Source of the DNA: JACZSB01 sp965372015
GTDB taxonomy: Bacteria > Fidelibacterota > Marinisomatia > SCGC-AAA003-L08 > TS1B11
Assembly (NCBI GenBank): GCA_965372015.1
Contig: CBDVAP010000025.1
Coordinates: forward strand, 1-28,182
Length of the DNA stretch: 28,182 bases
Direction: 5' to 3'
Position 1 is the first letter of the stretch, and each line of letters opens with the position of its first letter. The translations under genes were made by a program, and so were the position numbers. Shown here one piece after another: positions 12,320 to 20,830 of the stretch. The notes under the pieces were generated by a model, which was not told the origin of the DNA, made no database searches, and was given only the letters and a program-made list of their open reading frames with translations.

Positions 12320-14197
12320 ATGAGTGAGACCAAAAAGGGTTCCAGGAAAAACGTTCAAACGGTGGAGCAGGTAACCATCAGGTTCGCCGGTGATTCGGGA
12401 GACGGTATGCAGCTTACCGGCCACCAATTCACCGATACCACTGCTCTAGTGGGAAATGACCTGGCGACACTGCCCGATTTCCCCGCGGAGATTCGCGCCC
12501 CGGCCGGTTCGTTGGCCGGTGTCAGTTCGTTCCAGATTCAGTTTGCCAGCCGGGATATTCAGACACCGGGTGATCGGCCCGACGTACTGGTGGCTATGAA
12601 TCCCGCTGCTCTAAAGGTGCATTTGCCTGATCTAAGGTCAAACGGCACCATCATTCTCAATGCCGCCAATTTCAACAAACGCAACCTGCAACTGGCCGGG
12701 TGGGACATCAATCCTCTGGAGGACGGCCGGACGCTGATCGATTACAAGGTTATCAATGTCAACATGACCATGCTGGTGGAGGAGGTCCTGTCCGACATGG
12801 GCATGCCCCCCAAAGTGATGGCCCGCTCCGCAAACATGTTCGCCCTGGGGCTGCTATACTGGATGTATGACCGGCCGCTTAAAACCACGATCCAGTTTCT
12901 CGAAACCAAGTTCAAAAGCCGTCCTGAATTGGTGGAAGCCAATAAACGGGCCCTGCAGGCGGGCTACAATTTCGGGGACACCACCGAAGAGATTTCAACC
13001 AGTTATATGGTGCCCAAAGCTAAGAAGCCGGCCGGTACCTACCGTAATATAATGGGTAACCAGGCCCTCGCTATGGGGTTGGTGGCGGCGGCCGATAAAA
13101 ACGGTCTGCAGTTGGTCTTCGCCGGTTATCCCATCACTCCCGCCAGCGATATCCTGCATATCTTGTCAGGCTACAAGCATTTCCGGGTCTTGACCTTCCA
13201 GGCAGAGGATGAGATTGCGGCGGTGACCTCCGCCATCGGTGCTGCTTATGCCGGCGCCTTGGCTATCACCGCCACCAGCGGCCCGGGCATGGCTTTGAAA
13301 TCCGAGGCAATAGGTCTGGCCATATCAACGGAACTGCCCCTGGTGGTGATCAATGTGCAGCGCGGCGGACCCAGCACCGGTATGCCCACTAAAACCGAGC
13401 AATCCGATCTGTTCCAGGCCATGTATGGCCGCAACGGCGAATCGCCGACGGTGGTGCTGGCGGCGGCCACCGCGGCCGACTGTTTCAACACCGCTTACGA
13501 GGCCTGCAAGATCGCCATCGAGCATATGATCCCGGTGATCCTCCTATCCGACGGGTATTTGGGCAACGGTTCCGAACCTTGGCTGCTCCCCGATCTTAAT
13601 ACCTTGCCACCAATTAAGAATCGCAAGGTAACCAGTTCCAACGGCGAATTTTATCCCTTCGATTTCATTGATCAGGAAGCCATGGCTCGTAGCTGGCCCG
13701 TACCGGGGACACCGGCACTGGAACACCGTATTGGTGGATTGGAGAAGGACAGCCGCACCGGCAATGTCAGCGGCGACTTCGAGAATCACCAACATATGGT
13801 TGACCGCCGAGCCCGGAAGGTGGCGGTGGTGGCCAAGAATATTCCGCCCGCCACTATCCATGGGGACGACTCCAGTAAGCTGCTGGTGTTGGGCTGGGGC
13901 TCCACTTATGGCGCCATCCGGGCGGCCGTGGACCGGGCTCGCGACCAGGGCTATCCGGTATCTCAGTTACACCTGCGCCACCTGAACCCTTTCCCGTCCA
14001 ATCTGGGGGAGTTGCTGCTCCGGTTCCCCAAAATCCTGGTGCCTGAGATCAACAGCGGCCAATTGACCCGCATCATCAGGGCCGAATTCCTCGTTGATGC
14101 GAAGGTGCTAAGCAAAGTGAACGGGAAACCGTTTTATCCCAGCGAGATCGAAGAGCGAATCATTCAAATTCTGGGAGAAAAAGAAGATGTCCGTTAA
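12320..14197 (+). CDS. korA: 2-oxoacid (2-oxoglutarate):ferredoxin oxidoreductase, fused gamma-alpha subunit
   Basis: The product has 625 residues. Residues about 17-200 are the gamma domain (VTIRFAGDSGDGMQLTGHQF, FPAEIRAPAGSLAGVSSFQI). From about 235 the pyruvate:ferredoxin oxidoreductase alpha domain follows (GNQALAMGLVAAADKNGLQL, AGYPITPASDILH, AEDEIAAVTSAIGAAYAG, TATSGPGMALKSEAIGLA, VNVQRGGPSTGMPTKTEQSD). The C-terminal domain II ends SEIEERIIQILGEKEDVR. With KorB it interconverts 2-oxoglutarate plus CoA and succinyl-CoA plus CO2 using ferredoxin, in the TCA cycle or in reverse. The two-subunit layout and linkage to fumC favour 2-oxoglutarate over pyruvate, but substrate is inferred. The start ATG has no clear ribosome-binding site. 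Upstream spacer 12116-12319 holds a CCCACA/TGTGGG stem (12249-12269) and no gene. Confidence 0.92.
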   Translation: MSETKKGSRKNVQTVEQVTIRFAGDSGDGMQLTGHQFTDTTALVGNDLATLPDFPAEIRAPAGSLAGVSSFQIQFASRDIQTPGDRPDVLVAMNPAALKVHLPDLRSNGTIILNAANFNKRNLQLAGWDINPLEDGRTLIDYKVINVNMTMLVEEVLSDMGMPPKVMARSANMFALGLLYWMYDRPLKTTIQFLETKFKSRPELVEANKRALQAGYNFGDTTEEISTSYMVPKAKKPAGTYRNIMGNQALAMGLVAAADKNGLQLVFAGYPITPASDILHILSGYKHFRVLTFQAEDEIAAVTSAIGAAYAGALAITATSGPGMALKSEAIGLAISTELPLVVINVQRGGPSTGMPTKTEQSDLFQAMYGRNGESPTVVLAAATAADCFNTAYEACKIAIEHMIPVILLSDGYLGNGSEPWLLPDLNTLPPIKNRKVTSSNGEFYPFDFIDQEAMARSWPVPGTPALEHRIGGLEKDSRTGNVSGDFENHQHMVDRRARKVAVVAKNIPPATIHGDDSSKLLVLGWGSTYGAIRAAVDRARDQGYPVSQLHLRHLNPFPSNLGELLLRFPKILVPEINSGQLTRIIRAEFLVDAKVLSKVNGKPFYPSEIEERIIQILGEKEDVR

Positions 14198-15218
14198 TAC
14201 GGCTGAAACCGAACAGCCCGCCCTCAAGCGCAAGGATTTTGTCTCGGACCAGGTCGTACGCTGGTGCCCGGGCTGCGGCGATTATTCCATCCTGGCGCAA
14301 GTGCAGAAAACCTTCCCGGAGCTGGGGCATCGAAAAGAGCAGATAGTATTCGTCTCCGGGATCGGTTGTTCCAGCCGGTTCCCCTACTATATGAATACCT
14401 ATGGCTTTCATACCATCCACGGTCGGGGCACCGCCGTGGCTTCCGGCATCAAGCTGGCCAATCCCGACCTGAGCGTCTGGGTGGTCACCGGCGACGGCGA
14501 CAGTCTCAGCATCGGCGGCAACCACCTGATCCACCTCCTGCGACGTAATCTGGATATTAATATTCTACTGATCAACAACCGGATTTACGGGTTGACCAAG
14601 GGGCAATATTCACCGACGTCCGAGGTCGGTAAAAAGACAAAAAGCTCGCCCTTCGGTTCGTTGGATCGTCCGTTCAACCCACCGGCCTTCGCCCTGGGCT
14701 CTGCTGGTACTTTTATCGCTCGCAGCCTGGATGTCGAGAGCAAGCATCTCCAGCAAATGCTCACAGCCGCCTACCAGCATAAAGGGACCGCTTTCCTGGA
14801 AATATACCAGAATTGCCTGATTTTCAACAACAACGCCTTTGTCAATTTAACGGAGAAGCCCCATAAATTGGAGCACCAGCTGGTGCTGGAAGACAGCCAA
14901 CCGATGTTATTCGGCGAAGGCCGGAACAAGGGTATCCGGATGGACGGGCACCGGCCGGTGGTGGTGGATCTGGAGCAGGATGGTTATTCGGTGGACGACC
15001 TGGTGGTCCACGACAAGAGCGATAAAATGCTAGCGCTGGTGCTCTGCGAGCTGACTTACCTGCCCGATTTCCCCACTCCACTGGGGATTATCTATCAGGA
15101 ACAACAGGATACTTACGAGGACCTGGTGCATCGCCAGATCGAGGACGCGGTACAGCAGTTGGGTAAAGGTGACTTGCAGGCGTTGCTTTACGAGGGGCAT
15201 ACCTGGGTTGTGGATTGA
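14187..15218 (+). CDS. korB: 2-oxoacid (2-oxoglutarate):ferredoxin oxidoreductase, beta subunit
   Basis: The product has 343 residues and is the thiamine-diphosphate and [4Fe-4S] subunit. Cluster cysteines are C27 and C30 (RWCPGCGDYSIL), C61 (GIGCSS) and C210 (YQNCLIF), the four expected for the family. The thiamine-diphosphate motif is GDGDSLSIGGNHLIHLLRRN with NNRIYGLTKGQYSPTS. HGRGTAVASGIKLANP is another family block. There is no separate ferredoxin-like delta subunit nearby, so electrons would pass to external ferredoxin. The ATG overlaps the end of korA by 11 nt, with GGGAGAAA inside korA as ribosome-binding site, so the two are translationally coupled. Confidence 0.94.
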   Translation: MSVNTAETEQPALKRKDFVSDQVVRWCPGCGDYSILAQVQKTFPELGHRKEQIVFVSGIGCSSRFPYYMNTYGFHTIHGRGTAVASGIKLANPDLSVWVVTGDGDSLSIGGNHLIHLLRRNLDINILLINNRIYGLTKGQYSPTSEVGKKTKSSPFGSLDRPFNPPAFALGSAGTFIARSLDVESKHLQQMLTAAYQHKGTAFLEIYQNCLIFNNNAFVNLTEKPHKLEHQLVLEDSQPMLFGEGRNKGIRMDGHRPVVVDLEQDGYSVDDLVVHDKSDKMLALVLCELTYLPDFPTPLGIIYQEQQDTYEDLVHRQIEDAVQQLGKGDLQALLYEGHTWVVD

Positions 15219-15236
15219 AGAGTTAAGGAGGATCAC

Positions 15237-15767
15237 ATGTTAGAAGGATTTGACGACGAACTCCAACAAATGGACGAGCGGGAAGAAGACGCTCCCACGC
15301 TGGTTGCGGCGGTGCATCTGGATGACCCCCTCAGCGCCCTGGGACTTCAGCCGCTGACCCTGGTGAACCGGGGCACATCCATCAAGGACGTAGTAGCGTT
15401 GATGATGAAGAACCACGTGGGCTGTGTACTGGTGGAAGATGGCGGGCGGCTGGCGGGCATCCTCACTGAACGGGACCTGATCCGCCGGGTGATGGGCCGG
15501 GGGCTGGATCACAGCAAGGCCACCGCCGGCGAGCATATGACCGCCAATCCCGATGTACTGCGCATGGATGACTCCATCGCCCATGCCCTCAACCACATGT
15601 ACGACCGCGGCTATCGCCATGTGCCCATCGTCGGTGATAAGCGCAAACCTGAAGGTTTTGTATCCATGCGGGACATCGTTAACCACTTGGCGCTTTTTTA
15701 TCAGAAGGAGATTCTGAATCTACCTCCCCGGCCGGTGCGGGATGCCTCCGCCAGGGAAGGCGGATAA
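15237..15767 (+). CDS. CBS-domain pair protein in the korAB-fumC cluster
   Basis: The product has 176 residues: a short acidic N-terminus (DDELQQMDEREED), then two CBS domains. The first is at about 36-90 (LTLVNRGTSIKDVVALMMKN, GCVLVEDGGRLAGILTERDL) and the second at about 98-155 (MTANPDVLRMDDSIAHALNH, YRHVPIVGDKRKPEGFVSMRDI). Paired CBS domains bind adenosine ligands (AMP, ATP, SAM or NADH) and typically regulate partner proteins. There is no fused catalytic domain. Its position 18 nt after korB and 60 nt before fumC, with a strong AAGGAGG site, suggests cotranscription and perhaps energy-state sensing for these enzymes; that link is inference. Confidence 0.9.
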   Translation: MLEGFDDELQQMDEREEDAPTLVAAVHLDDPLSALGLQPLTLVNRGTSIKDVVALMMKNHVGCVLVEDGGRLAGILTERDLIRRVMGRGLDHSKATAGEHMTANPDVLRMDDSIAHALNHMYDRGYRHVPIVGDKRKPEGFVSMRDIVNHLALFYQKEILNLPPRPVRDASAREGG

Positions 15768-15827
15768 TTACAGAGCCAGACTGCCGACCGCGATCTACCG
15801 CTATAGCGATTCATAAAAGGAAGTACC

Positions 15828-17225
15828 ATGGGAACCAGGGTTGAGAGGGATTCGATGGGTGAGATGCGGGTGCCTGAGGGAGCCTATTATGGCGCCCAGA
15901 CCCAACGCGCGGTGGAGAACTTCCCGGTCAGCGGCCTGACCATTCCCACCGGTATGATCCGGGCACTGGGGATGATCAAGTGGACTGCGGCCCAGGTCAA
16001 CCGGGACCTGGGGCTGCTGGACAAGAAACGGGCCCACGCTATTATGCAGGCCGCCCAGGAAGTAATCGATGGCAAATTGGATGACCAATTCCCTATCGAT
16101 GTTTTTCAAACCGGCTCCGGGACCTCCAGCAATATGAATGCCAATGAGGTGATCGGCAACCGGGCCAGCGAGTTGATGGGTGGCCGGATCGGCAGCCGCG
16201 AGCCGGTGCATCCCAACGACCACGTTAATAAGGGCCAGTCCAGCAACGACGTAATCCCCACCTCGATTCACCTGGCTGCATCCATCGCCCTGGCGCAGTC
16301 GCTAAAACCGCAATTGCAGGCTTTATATACAGCGCTGGATAAAAAGGCCAAAGCATTCGACAAGATCATCAAGATAGGCCGTACTCACCTGCAGGACGCC
16401 ACCCCCATCCGGCTGGGCCAGGAGTTTTCCGGCTATGCCGCCATGGTGCAATACGGACTGGGCCGGGTGGATAATGCCCTGGAGGCCTTGAGCCAACTGG
16501 CGCTGGGAGGCACCGCCGTGGGCACCGGGATCAATACCCATCGGGAGTTTGGTGGCCGGATGGCCAAAGAGCTCTCAAAGTTGACCGGCCTGAAGTTCCA
16601 TGAGGCCCACAACCACTTCGAGGCCCAGGCCACCGCCGACAGTGCGGTGGAGGCTTCCGGCGCACTCAAATCCATAGCCGTCAGCCTTTCCAAGATCGCC
16701 AACGATATCCGCTGGCTGGGCTCCGGGCCCCGGGCGGGGCTGGGCGAGCTGCAACTACCTGCCGTGCAGCCCGGTTCCAGCATCATGCCCGGCAAAGTGA
16801 ACCCGGTGATCTGCGAGGCGGTAATTCAGACCGCGGCTCAGGTGATCGGCAACGACGCCGCCATCACCCAGGGGGGCCTGGGCGGGGTGTTCGAGCTGAA
16901 CCTGATGCTGCCGCTGATTGCCCACAACCTGCTGGAAAGTATCGAGATTCTGGCTGGCGCCGCTAACATGTTCCGCGAAAAGCTGATCGAAGGTCTGGAA
17001 GTGGACGAGCAGAAATGCGCCGACAACATCGAGGGCAGTCTGGCCATGTGCACCTCCCTGGCGCCGGTGATCGGGTACGATGCAGCCGCAGCCATCGCCA
17101 AGGAGGCCTATGCCTCCGGACGCACGGTCCGGGAAGTGGCCCGGGAGAAAAACATCATCTCCGATGAGGAACTCGACCGTCTATTGGATCCCCTGAGCAT
17201 GACCGAGCCAAAAGCGAATCCATAA
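15828..17225 (+). CDS. fumC: Fumarate hydratase, class II
   Basis: The product has 465 residues, the usual length for class II fumarase, which reversibly hydrates fumarate to malate without an iron-sulfur cluster. Family signatures: the N-terminal ERDSMGEMRVPEGAYYGAQT, SGTSSNMNANEV, HPNDHVNKGQSSNDVIPTS, GRTHLQDATPIRLGQE, GGTAVGTGINTH and the superfamily signature GSSIMPGKVNP (316-326). The distinct GTGIN and NDHVN motifs separate it from aspartase and argininosuccinate lyase with good but not absolute certainty. AAAGGAAG upstream of ATG gives a clear start. It closes the korA-korB-CBS cluster, fitting a TCA or reductive-TCA role. Confidence 0.95.
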   Translation: MGTRVERDSMGEMRVPEGAYYGAQTQRAVENFPVSGLTIPTGMIRALGMIKWTAAQVNRDLGLLDKKRAHAIMQAAQEVIDGKLDDQFPIDVFQTGSGTSSNMNANEVIGNRASELMGGRIGSREPVHPNDHVNKGQSSNDVIPTSIHLAASIALAQSLKPQLQALYTALDKKAKAFDKIIKIGRTHLQDATPIRLGQEFSGYAAMVQYGLGRVDNALEALSQLALGGTAVGTGINTHREFGGRMAKELSKLTGLKFHEAHNHFEAQATADSAVEASGALKSIAVSLSKIANDIRWLGSGPRAGLGELQLPAVQPGSSIMPGKVNPVICEAVIQTAAQVIGNDAAITQGGLGGVFELNLMLPLIAHNLLESIEILAGAANMFREKLIEGLEVDEQKCADNIEGSLAMCTSLAPVIGYDAAAAIAKEAYASGRTVREVAREKNIISDEELDRLLDPLSMTEPKANP

Positions 17226-17284
17226 ATAGATTCGCTGAATTAAACACCCCACCTTCTGCAGGGCGCAATCCCTTCTGTCAGTGC

Positions 17285-17316
17285 GGGACAATTTCTATCG
17301 GCAGGCAAGTTGTCCC
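17285..17316 (+). terminator. Possible hairpin after fumC
   Basis: GGGACAA (17285-17291) pairs with TTGTCCC (17310-17316) across an 18-nt loop, 60 nt after the fumC stop. No T-run follows, so termination is only possible. Spacer 17226-17579 otherwise holds the detached 3' end at 17328-17394 and AT-rich promoter-like sequence. Confidence 0.35.
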
Positions 17317-17327
17317 TCATTTACTGC

Positions 17328-17394
17328 CTACTTCTTTCCGTAAACCTCTAAAAAATCGGTGGGTATGTGCCGTACTGGCGAGGGTTGGTCAGCG
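17328..17394 (-). pseudogene. Detached 3' end of the LPP20/FlgT-like gene
   Basis: These 67 nt align with 18735-18802, the last codons and stop of the minus-strand LPP20/FlgT-like gene, with one single-base indel and about eight substitutions. The minus-strand reading ends DFLEVYGKK-stop, against DFLEVYGKE-stop in the intact gene, and most differences are silent. It lies in the same orientation about 1.3 kb beyond the intact gene's end, with the beta-barrel gene between them. Confidence 0.8.
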
Positions 17395-17541
17395 GAGTAT
17401 TCAAAAAGAGAACCATGGAATAGAATTACTCGGCCAGGCATGGGATGCAAAATTCGTAGATTACGCACTGAAAGGTATATCTTGTGTTTCTCATAGTCCT
17501 AAACTCAAATTAATATCCTTAGCGTAAGTTATTGTTAGGTG

Positions 17542-17569
17542 TTATAATTTTATTAGTCGCCTGTATAAT
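17542..17569 (+). promoter_or_regulatory. Putative promoter close to the beta-barrel start codon
   Basis: TATAAT at 17564-17569 ends 10 nt before the ATG at 17580. A poor -35 candidate, TTATAA (17542-17547), lies 16 nt upstream. There is no Shine-Dalgarno sequence, so a leaderless or nearly leaderless mRNA would fit. Confidence 0.35.
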
Positions 17570-17579
17570 AAATAATTAG

Positions 17580-18599
17580 ATGAAGGCCAGCAGGATCATT
17601 AACACAGTGGGGTTCGTCCTTGCCTTGAATACAGGTTTAGTCGCTCAAGACTCAAATACGACGCGACCCGATACCGTATTCTCGGCTGCCAGGGTGGATT
17701 CCGTGGTAATTACCAACGAGATGGTCTGGGGAGAAGTCGGTCATGACATTGTTGATAACACTTTGATTGCCGGCGCTGGCATCCTTTCCATACCCGTAGG
17801 AGTCATTTATGGCTTTCATCTAGCTATATACCTTGCACAACAGGGATTTTCAGAACCCCGAGCGGCAATTGCTGCTGGTTTTATTACCTATCCTGCGCTC
17901 ATCATGGGCTCAATTACAAATATACAAAAGAAAAAGGCCAAGATTAGGATTCTCGCCAGATATCCGGGCAAGCGAATAGTGGACCGGACAACCTTCTCGA
18001 GTCAATATCTACCCTCCTGGTCCATTTTCATTGGTGGCAATTATTCACGGTTCTTAACATCCGGCGTGACCTCACGGCCAGCTTTCTCATGGGGTGTTAC
18101 ATACCTCTATCCAATAAATAGATACTTTAGAGTCGGAACCGGATTAACGATTTCAGACCGCGATATATGGGTTCGAAATAAGCGCTATTATGATTCTTGG
18201 TCTGATGACCAGGTTGATGTTGTTGACATCCATTACCAGGGTTCGGAAATATCATCCCCCTTTCATTTTCAGCTGATGTTGCCACTAACCGATGAGTCTT
18301 CTGCCTATATCATGGGCAGTGCGGGTTATCGCAGTCAGGCTCGAAAGTCACGAGTAGTAAAAGTGGAAACTATTGATAAAACCGCGGATTACGACTACTA
18401 TCACAGCGACGGATGGCAGGGGTTTGGATTGATTCACACTGTGGGGCTTGGATACACGCATAAGAAGACATTTTGTGAATTGCGATTGGTTAGAGATTTA
18501 TCTGCCCCCGCTCGCGGATTAAAATGGGGACATCTTTTGATAAATGATGAATTAGTTTCTTATGAGCTGATTATCGGACATGAATTGCCAATCAAGTGA
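17580..18599 (+). CDS. Predicted outer-membrane beta-barrel protein
   Basis: The product has 339 residues with a signal peptide (MKASRIINTVGFVLALNTGLVAQ, cleavage about residue 22). A region with two hydrophobic segments follows (about 60-90 and 97-115: AGAGILSIPVGVIYGFHLAI, AIAAGFITYPALIMGSI). From about 140 to the end come alternating aromatic-rich strands typical of an eight-stranded PorT/OmpW-like barrel (WSIFIGGNYSRFL, FSWGVTYLYPINRYFRVGTG, FHFQLMLPL, GLIHTVGLGYTHKKTFCELR). The exact family and ligand are unknown. Composition is clearly AT-richer than fumC or selD, and the gene lies between the LPP20-like gene and that gene's detached 3' end, so acquisition is plausible. No ribosome-binding site is present. 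Confidence 0.7.
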   Translation: MKASRIINTVGFVLALNTGLVAQDSNTTRPDTVFSAARVDSVVITNEMVWGEVGHDIVDNTLIAGAGILSIPVGVIYGFHLAIYLAQQGFSEPRAAIAAGFITYPALIMGSITNIQKKKAKIRILARYPGKRIVDRTTFSSQYLPSWSIFIGGNYSRFLTSGVTSRPAFSWGVTYLYPINRYFRVGTGLTISDRDIWVRNKRYYDSWSDDQVDVVDIHYQGSEISSPFHFQLMLPLTDESSAYIMGSAGYRSQARKSRVVKVETIDKTADYDYYHSDGWQGFGLIHTVGLGYTHKKTFCELRLVRDLSAPARGLKWGHLLINDELVSYELIIGHELPIK

Positions 18600-18734
18600 T
18601 GCATTTACCTGGCGCTTGCAGCCGACGGGGATAAAATCGAGGCCCCAGCAATGAAATGGTGATAAAACCCTATATGTCGCTGATAATCAGGGCTGTCTGG
18701 CTACTGAAAATCCGTGTGTCGGCTTAGTCCCACT

Positions 18735-19532
18735 CTACTCCTTCCCGTAGACCTCTAAAAAATCGGCCGGGTACGTGCCGTACTGGCGGAGGTTGGTCAG
18801 CGTACCGGTAAACTCGGCCGGGTCCTTGAAGTAGATGGCGTTCCAGCCGCCCACTTCCATAATGTAGCTCAGGTTGGGCCGCAGCCGGATTTTCTGGACC
18901 TTACCGGCGGTGCCCATGTTGGCTGTCTTCTGCGCGTACTGGACGGTACCGGCGGACAGCTGGTAGGAGAAGGCGTAATAGCGCTGGCCGTTGGACAGTG
19001 AGTCGGAGCGGGAGACCGCCACCAGCTGGCCCTCCCAGCCCTCGATGGCGGTGCCGTCCAGGGTGAACTCGCCGGAGGCCTTCAGCAGCCAATTGTAGAG
19101 CTTGTCCAGTAGCTGGTAGGACTGCTCCAGCGCTTCCTCACCCTCGTAAAACCACACGATGATGGTAAACCTGGCCTGGTCGCTGCTACCGGCGGTGGCC
19201 GTCTTGATCTGGCCCACGAGCACCACCGAATAGGTGCCGTCTTCCCCGTAGCCGTTATCGATGATCTGAAAGCCCGGCAACAGCACCGCCGCCGCCTGAC
19301 TCTCCACCAGATCGTACACCATCTGGAAGTTCTCCACGGTGGTGGTCGACTCAATGCGTATACCGGCTTTCTCGCAGGCCTGCCGTTTGGCGTCCATGAT
19401 GGCCTCCAGCCGATCCTGCTGAACACCGTCCCGGTTCGCGTCGCTGATCCCCCGCACGCCCACATCGATAATATCCTGGGCATTAATCACCACCGCCGCG
19501 ACGATCTGCAACACGATAAGCATCCGGTTCAT
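18735..19532 (-). CDS. Exported LPP20/FlgT-N-like protein
   Basis: The product has 265 residues, starting at the ATG at 19530-19532, which has GGGGAGAG 6 nt upstream and opens directly into a signal peptide (MNRMLIVLQIVAAVVINAQ). The frame is open upstream to 19673, but that part lacks a start signal. Residues about 25-105 resemble the FlgT N-terminal/LPP20 fold: an alpha helix with AIMDAKRQACEKAGIRIEST, then VENFQMVYDLVESQAAAVLL, then strands PGFQIIDNGYGEDGTYSVVL. The C-terminal part (WFYEGEEALEQSYQLLDKLY onward) has no family I recognise. The location is probably periplasmic or outer-membrane associated, and a role in trafficking or envelope assembly is only a guess. The 3' end is duplicated at 17328-17394. 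Confidence 0.75.
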   Translation of the reverse strand: MNRMLIVLQIVAAVVINAQDIIDVGVRGISDANRDGVQQDRLEAIMDAKRQACEKAGIRIESTTTVENFQMVYDLVESQAAAVLLPGFQIIDNGYGEDGTYSVVLVGQIKTATAGSSDQARFTIIVWFYEGEEALEQSYQLLDKLYNWLLKASGEFTLDGTAIEGWEGQLVAVSRSDSLSNGQRYYAFSYQLSAGTVQYAQKTANMGTAGKVQKIRLRPNLSYIMEVGGWNAIYFKDPAEFTGTLTNLRQYGTYPADFLEVYGKE

Positions 19533-19779
19533 TTCATGCTCTCCCCATAATTTGCGATACCGTAAACAAGACCTGTGCTGAGCACCTACGTTCAGAACAG
19601 GCTCCGCGAAGTGCTCAACACGGAATATAACCCCGGCATCAAAGTAACCGGTATTAAAAAGGCCACTGCTCACTTACTGCCCACTTGCACCTTGCTCCCA
19701 TCTATGGACCAATATACCAGCCATTGGTCGAGGCCTCTTGTGCAACCATTTTTATCAGCCTATACCTGGAAACGACCAT

Positions 19780-19808
19780 TTGCGATGGCATGCAATCAGT
19801 GTTATAAT
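19780..19808 (+). promoter_or_regulatory. Sigma-70-type promoter for the NmrA-like gene
   Basis: TTGCGA (19780-19785), a 17-nt spacer and a perfect TATAAT (19803-19808) stand upstream of GGAGGG (19821-19826) and the GTG start at 19835. Transcription would start near 19815, leaving a leader of about 20 nt. The rest of spacer 19533-19779 shows only a CTGCTCACTTACTGCCCAC-type stutter near 19665. Confidence 0.7.
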
Positions 19809-19834
19809 TCACCGAATAATGGAGGGATATCCGG

Positions 19835-20752
19835 GTGGATACCGCAAGCGATCCGGTTTTGGTTTTGGGTGGTACCGGGCATTATGGTTCTCTGATTGTC
19901 AAGAGCCTGCTAGCGAAGGGTGAAGCTGTCAGGGTCCTCTCGCGAAACGTTGCTAAGGCCAGGGAAATCCTCGGCAACAATCTCGAAATCATCACCGGGG
20001 ACATCACATCGAAAGAATCGGTTATAGCGGTGTTGAAACAGGCCAAGGCAGTTATTTTCTGTATTTCCGCCTTGAATTGGAAAAGCATAAAACGTATCCG
20101 GCAAATTGAACGGGATGCGGTCCTGGCAGTCCTGGAGGAGGCCAAAAGAGCCGGCATAGCACGAATTGTCTACCTCTCGGGCTATGAATTACGCGCAGAT
20201 CTCCTGGTACAACTGCATTTGGAAAAGTTCGGTGAGATCAAACTTGAGGTCGAAGCCGCCCTGGCCCAGTCGGATTTTAATTGGACCATTCTGGGTTGCG
20301 CTCCCTCGATGGAGCTCTTTTTCGCCTTCCTGCGCAAGGGTAAGATGATCGTTCCCGGTGGTGGGCCGCCTGCTTTGCCTACCATATCGCCGGATGATGT
20401 GGGGGAAATCGCGGCCCAGACCGTGCTCCGACTGGACCTGGGAGGTAAACGCTATCGTCTGACCGGGCCGGAGGCGCTGTCCTTCCCCGAAGCGGCCCGG
20501 CTGATTTCAGAAATGATCAGTAAGCCCATCAAAGTCGTTAAACTTCCACTGGGGCTATTTAAGCTGGCCTCCCTTGCTACCCGTCCCTTTAACCCCTTCA
20601 TCCAATGGTTGTACTGGAGTGTGAAGTTGCTGAATCATTTCCCCCAGGAGCTTGCCGCCCGGGTACCGCAAGATCACGCGCTGCTTCGGGAGACATTTGA
20701 TTACACACCGGTAACTTTCGAAGCAGAGATTCGGCAAAGGTTTAACTTATGA
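19835..20752 (+). CDS. NmrA-like NAD(P)-binding atypical short-chain dehydrogenase
   Basis: The product has 305 residues. The N-terminal Rossmann motif is VLVLGGTGHYGSLIVKSLLA (residues 8-27), followed by VRVLSRN, whose Arg suggests NADP(H). GDITSKESVIAVLKQAKAVI and RIVYLSGYE follow. The Tyr-x3-Lys catalytic pair of classical short-chain dehydrogenases is not evident, as is usual in NmrA-like and complex I NDUFA9-like members, which may act as redox sensors or reductases. The C-terminal half contains YRLTGPEALSFPEAARLISE, a common substrate-domain pattern. The GTG start is supported by GGAGGG and a good promoter. The following membrane-protein gene starts 78 nt downstream. Confidence 0.85.
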   Translation: MDTASDPVLVLGGTGHYGSLIVKSLLAKGEAVRVLSRNVAKAREILGNNLEIITGDITSKESVIAVLKQAKAVIFCISALNWKSIKRIRQIERDAVLAVLEEAKRAGIARIVYLSGYELRADLLVQLHLEKFGEIKLEVEAALAQSDFNWTILGCAPSMELFFAFLRKGKMIVPGGGPPALPTISPDDVGEIAAQTVLRLDLGGKRYRLTGPEALSFPEAARLISEMISKPIKVVKLPLGLFKLASLATRPFNPFIQWLYWSVKLLNHFPQELAARVPQDHALLRETFDYTPVTFEAEIRQRFNL

Positions 20753-20830
20753 ACCGGCATTATCGAATGCACGATAGCCCGTTTGCTTTGTTACCTGATC
20801 CCGGATCGCGAAGCTGAAAGAACAAATATC

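Noticed and set aside
19533..19673. Upstream extension of the LPP20-like gene
   Set aside because: The ATG at 19532 has a good ribosome-binding site and starts a signal peptide; the extension would bury it.
19575..19895. 106-codon plus-strand frame overlapping the NmrA-like start
   Set aside because: It overlaps a good promoter and the well-supported GTG start in another frame.
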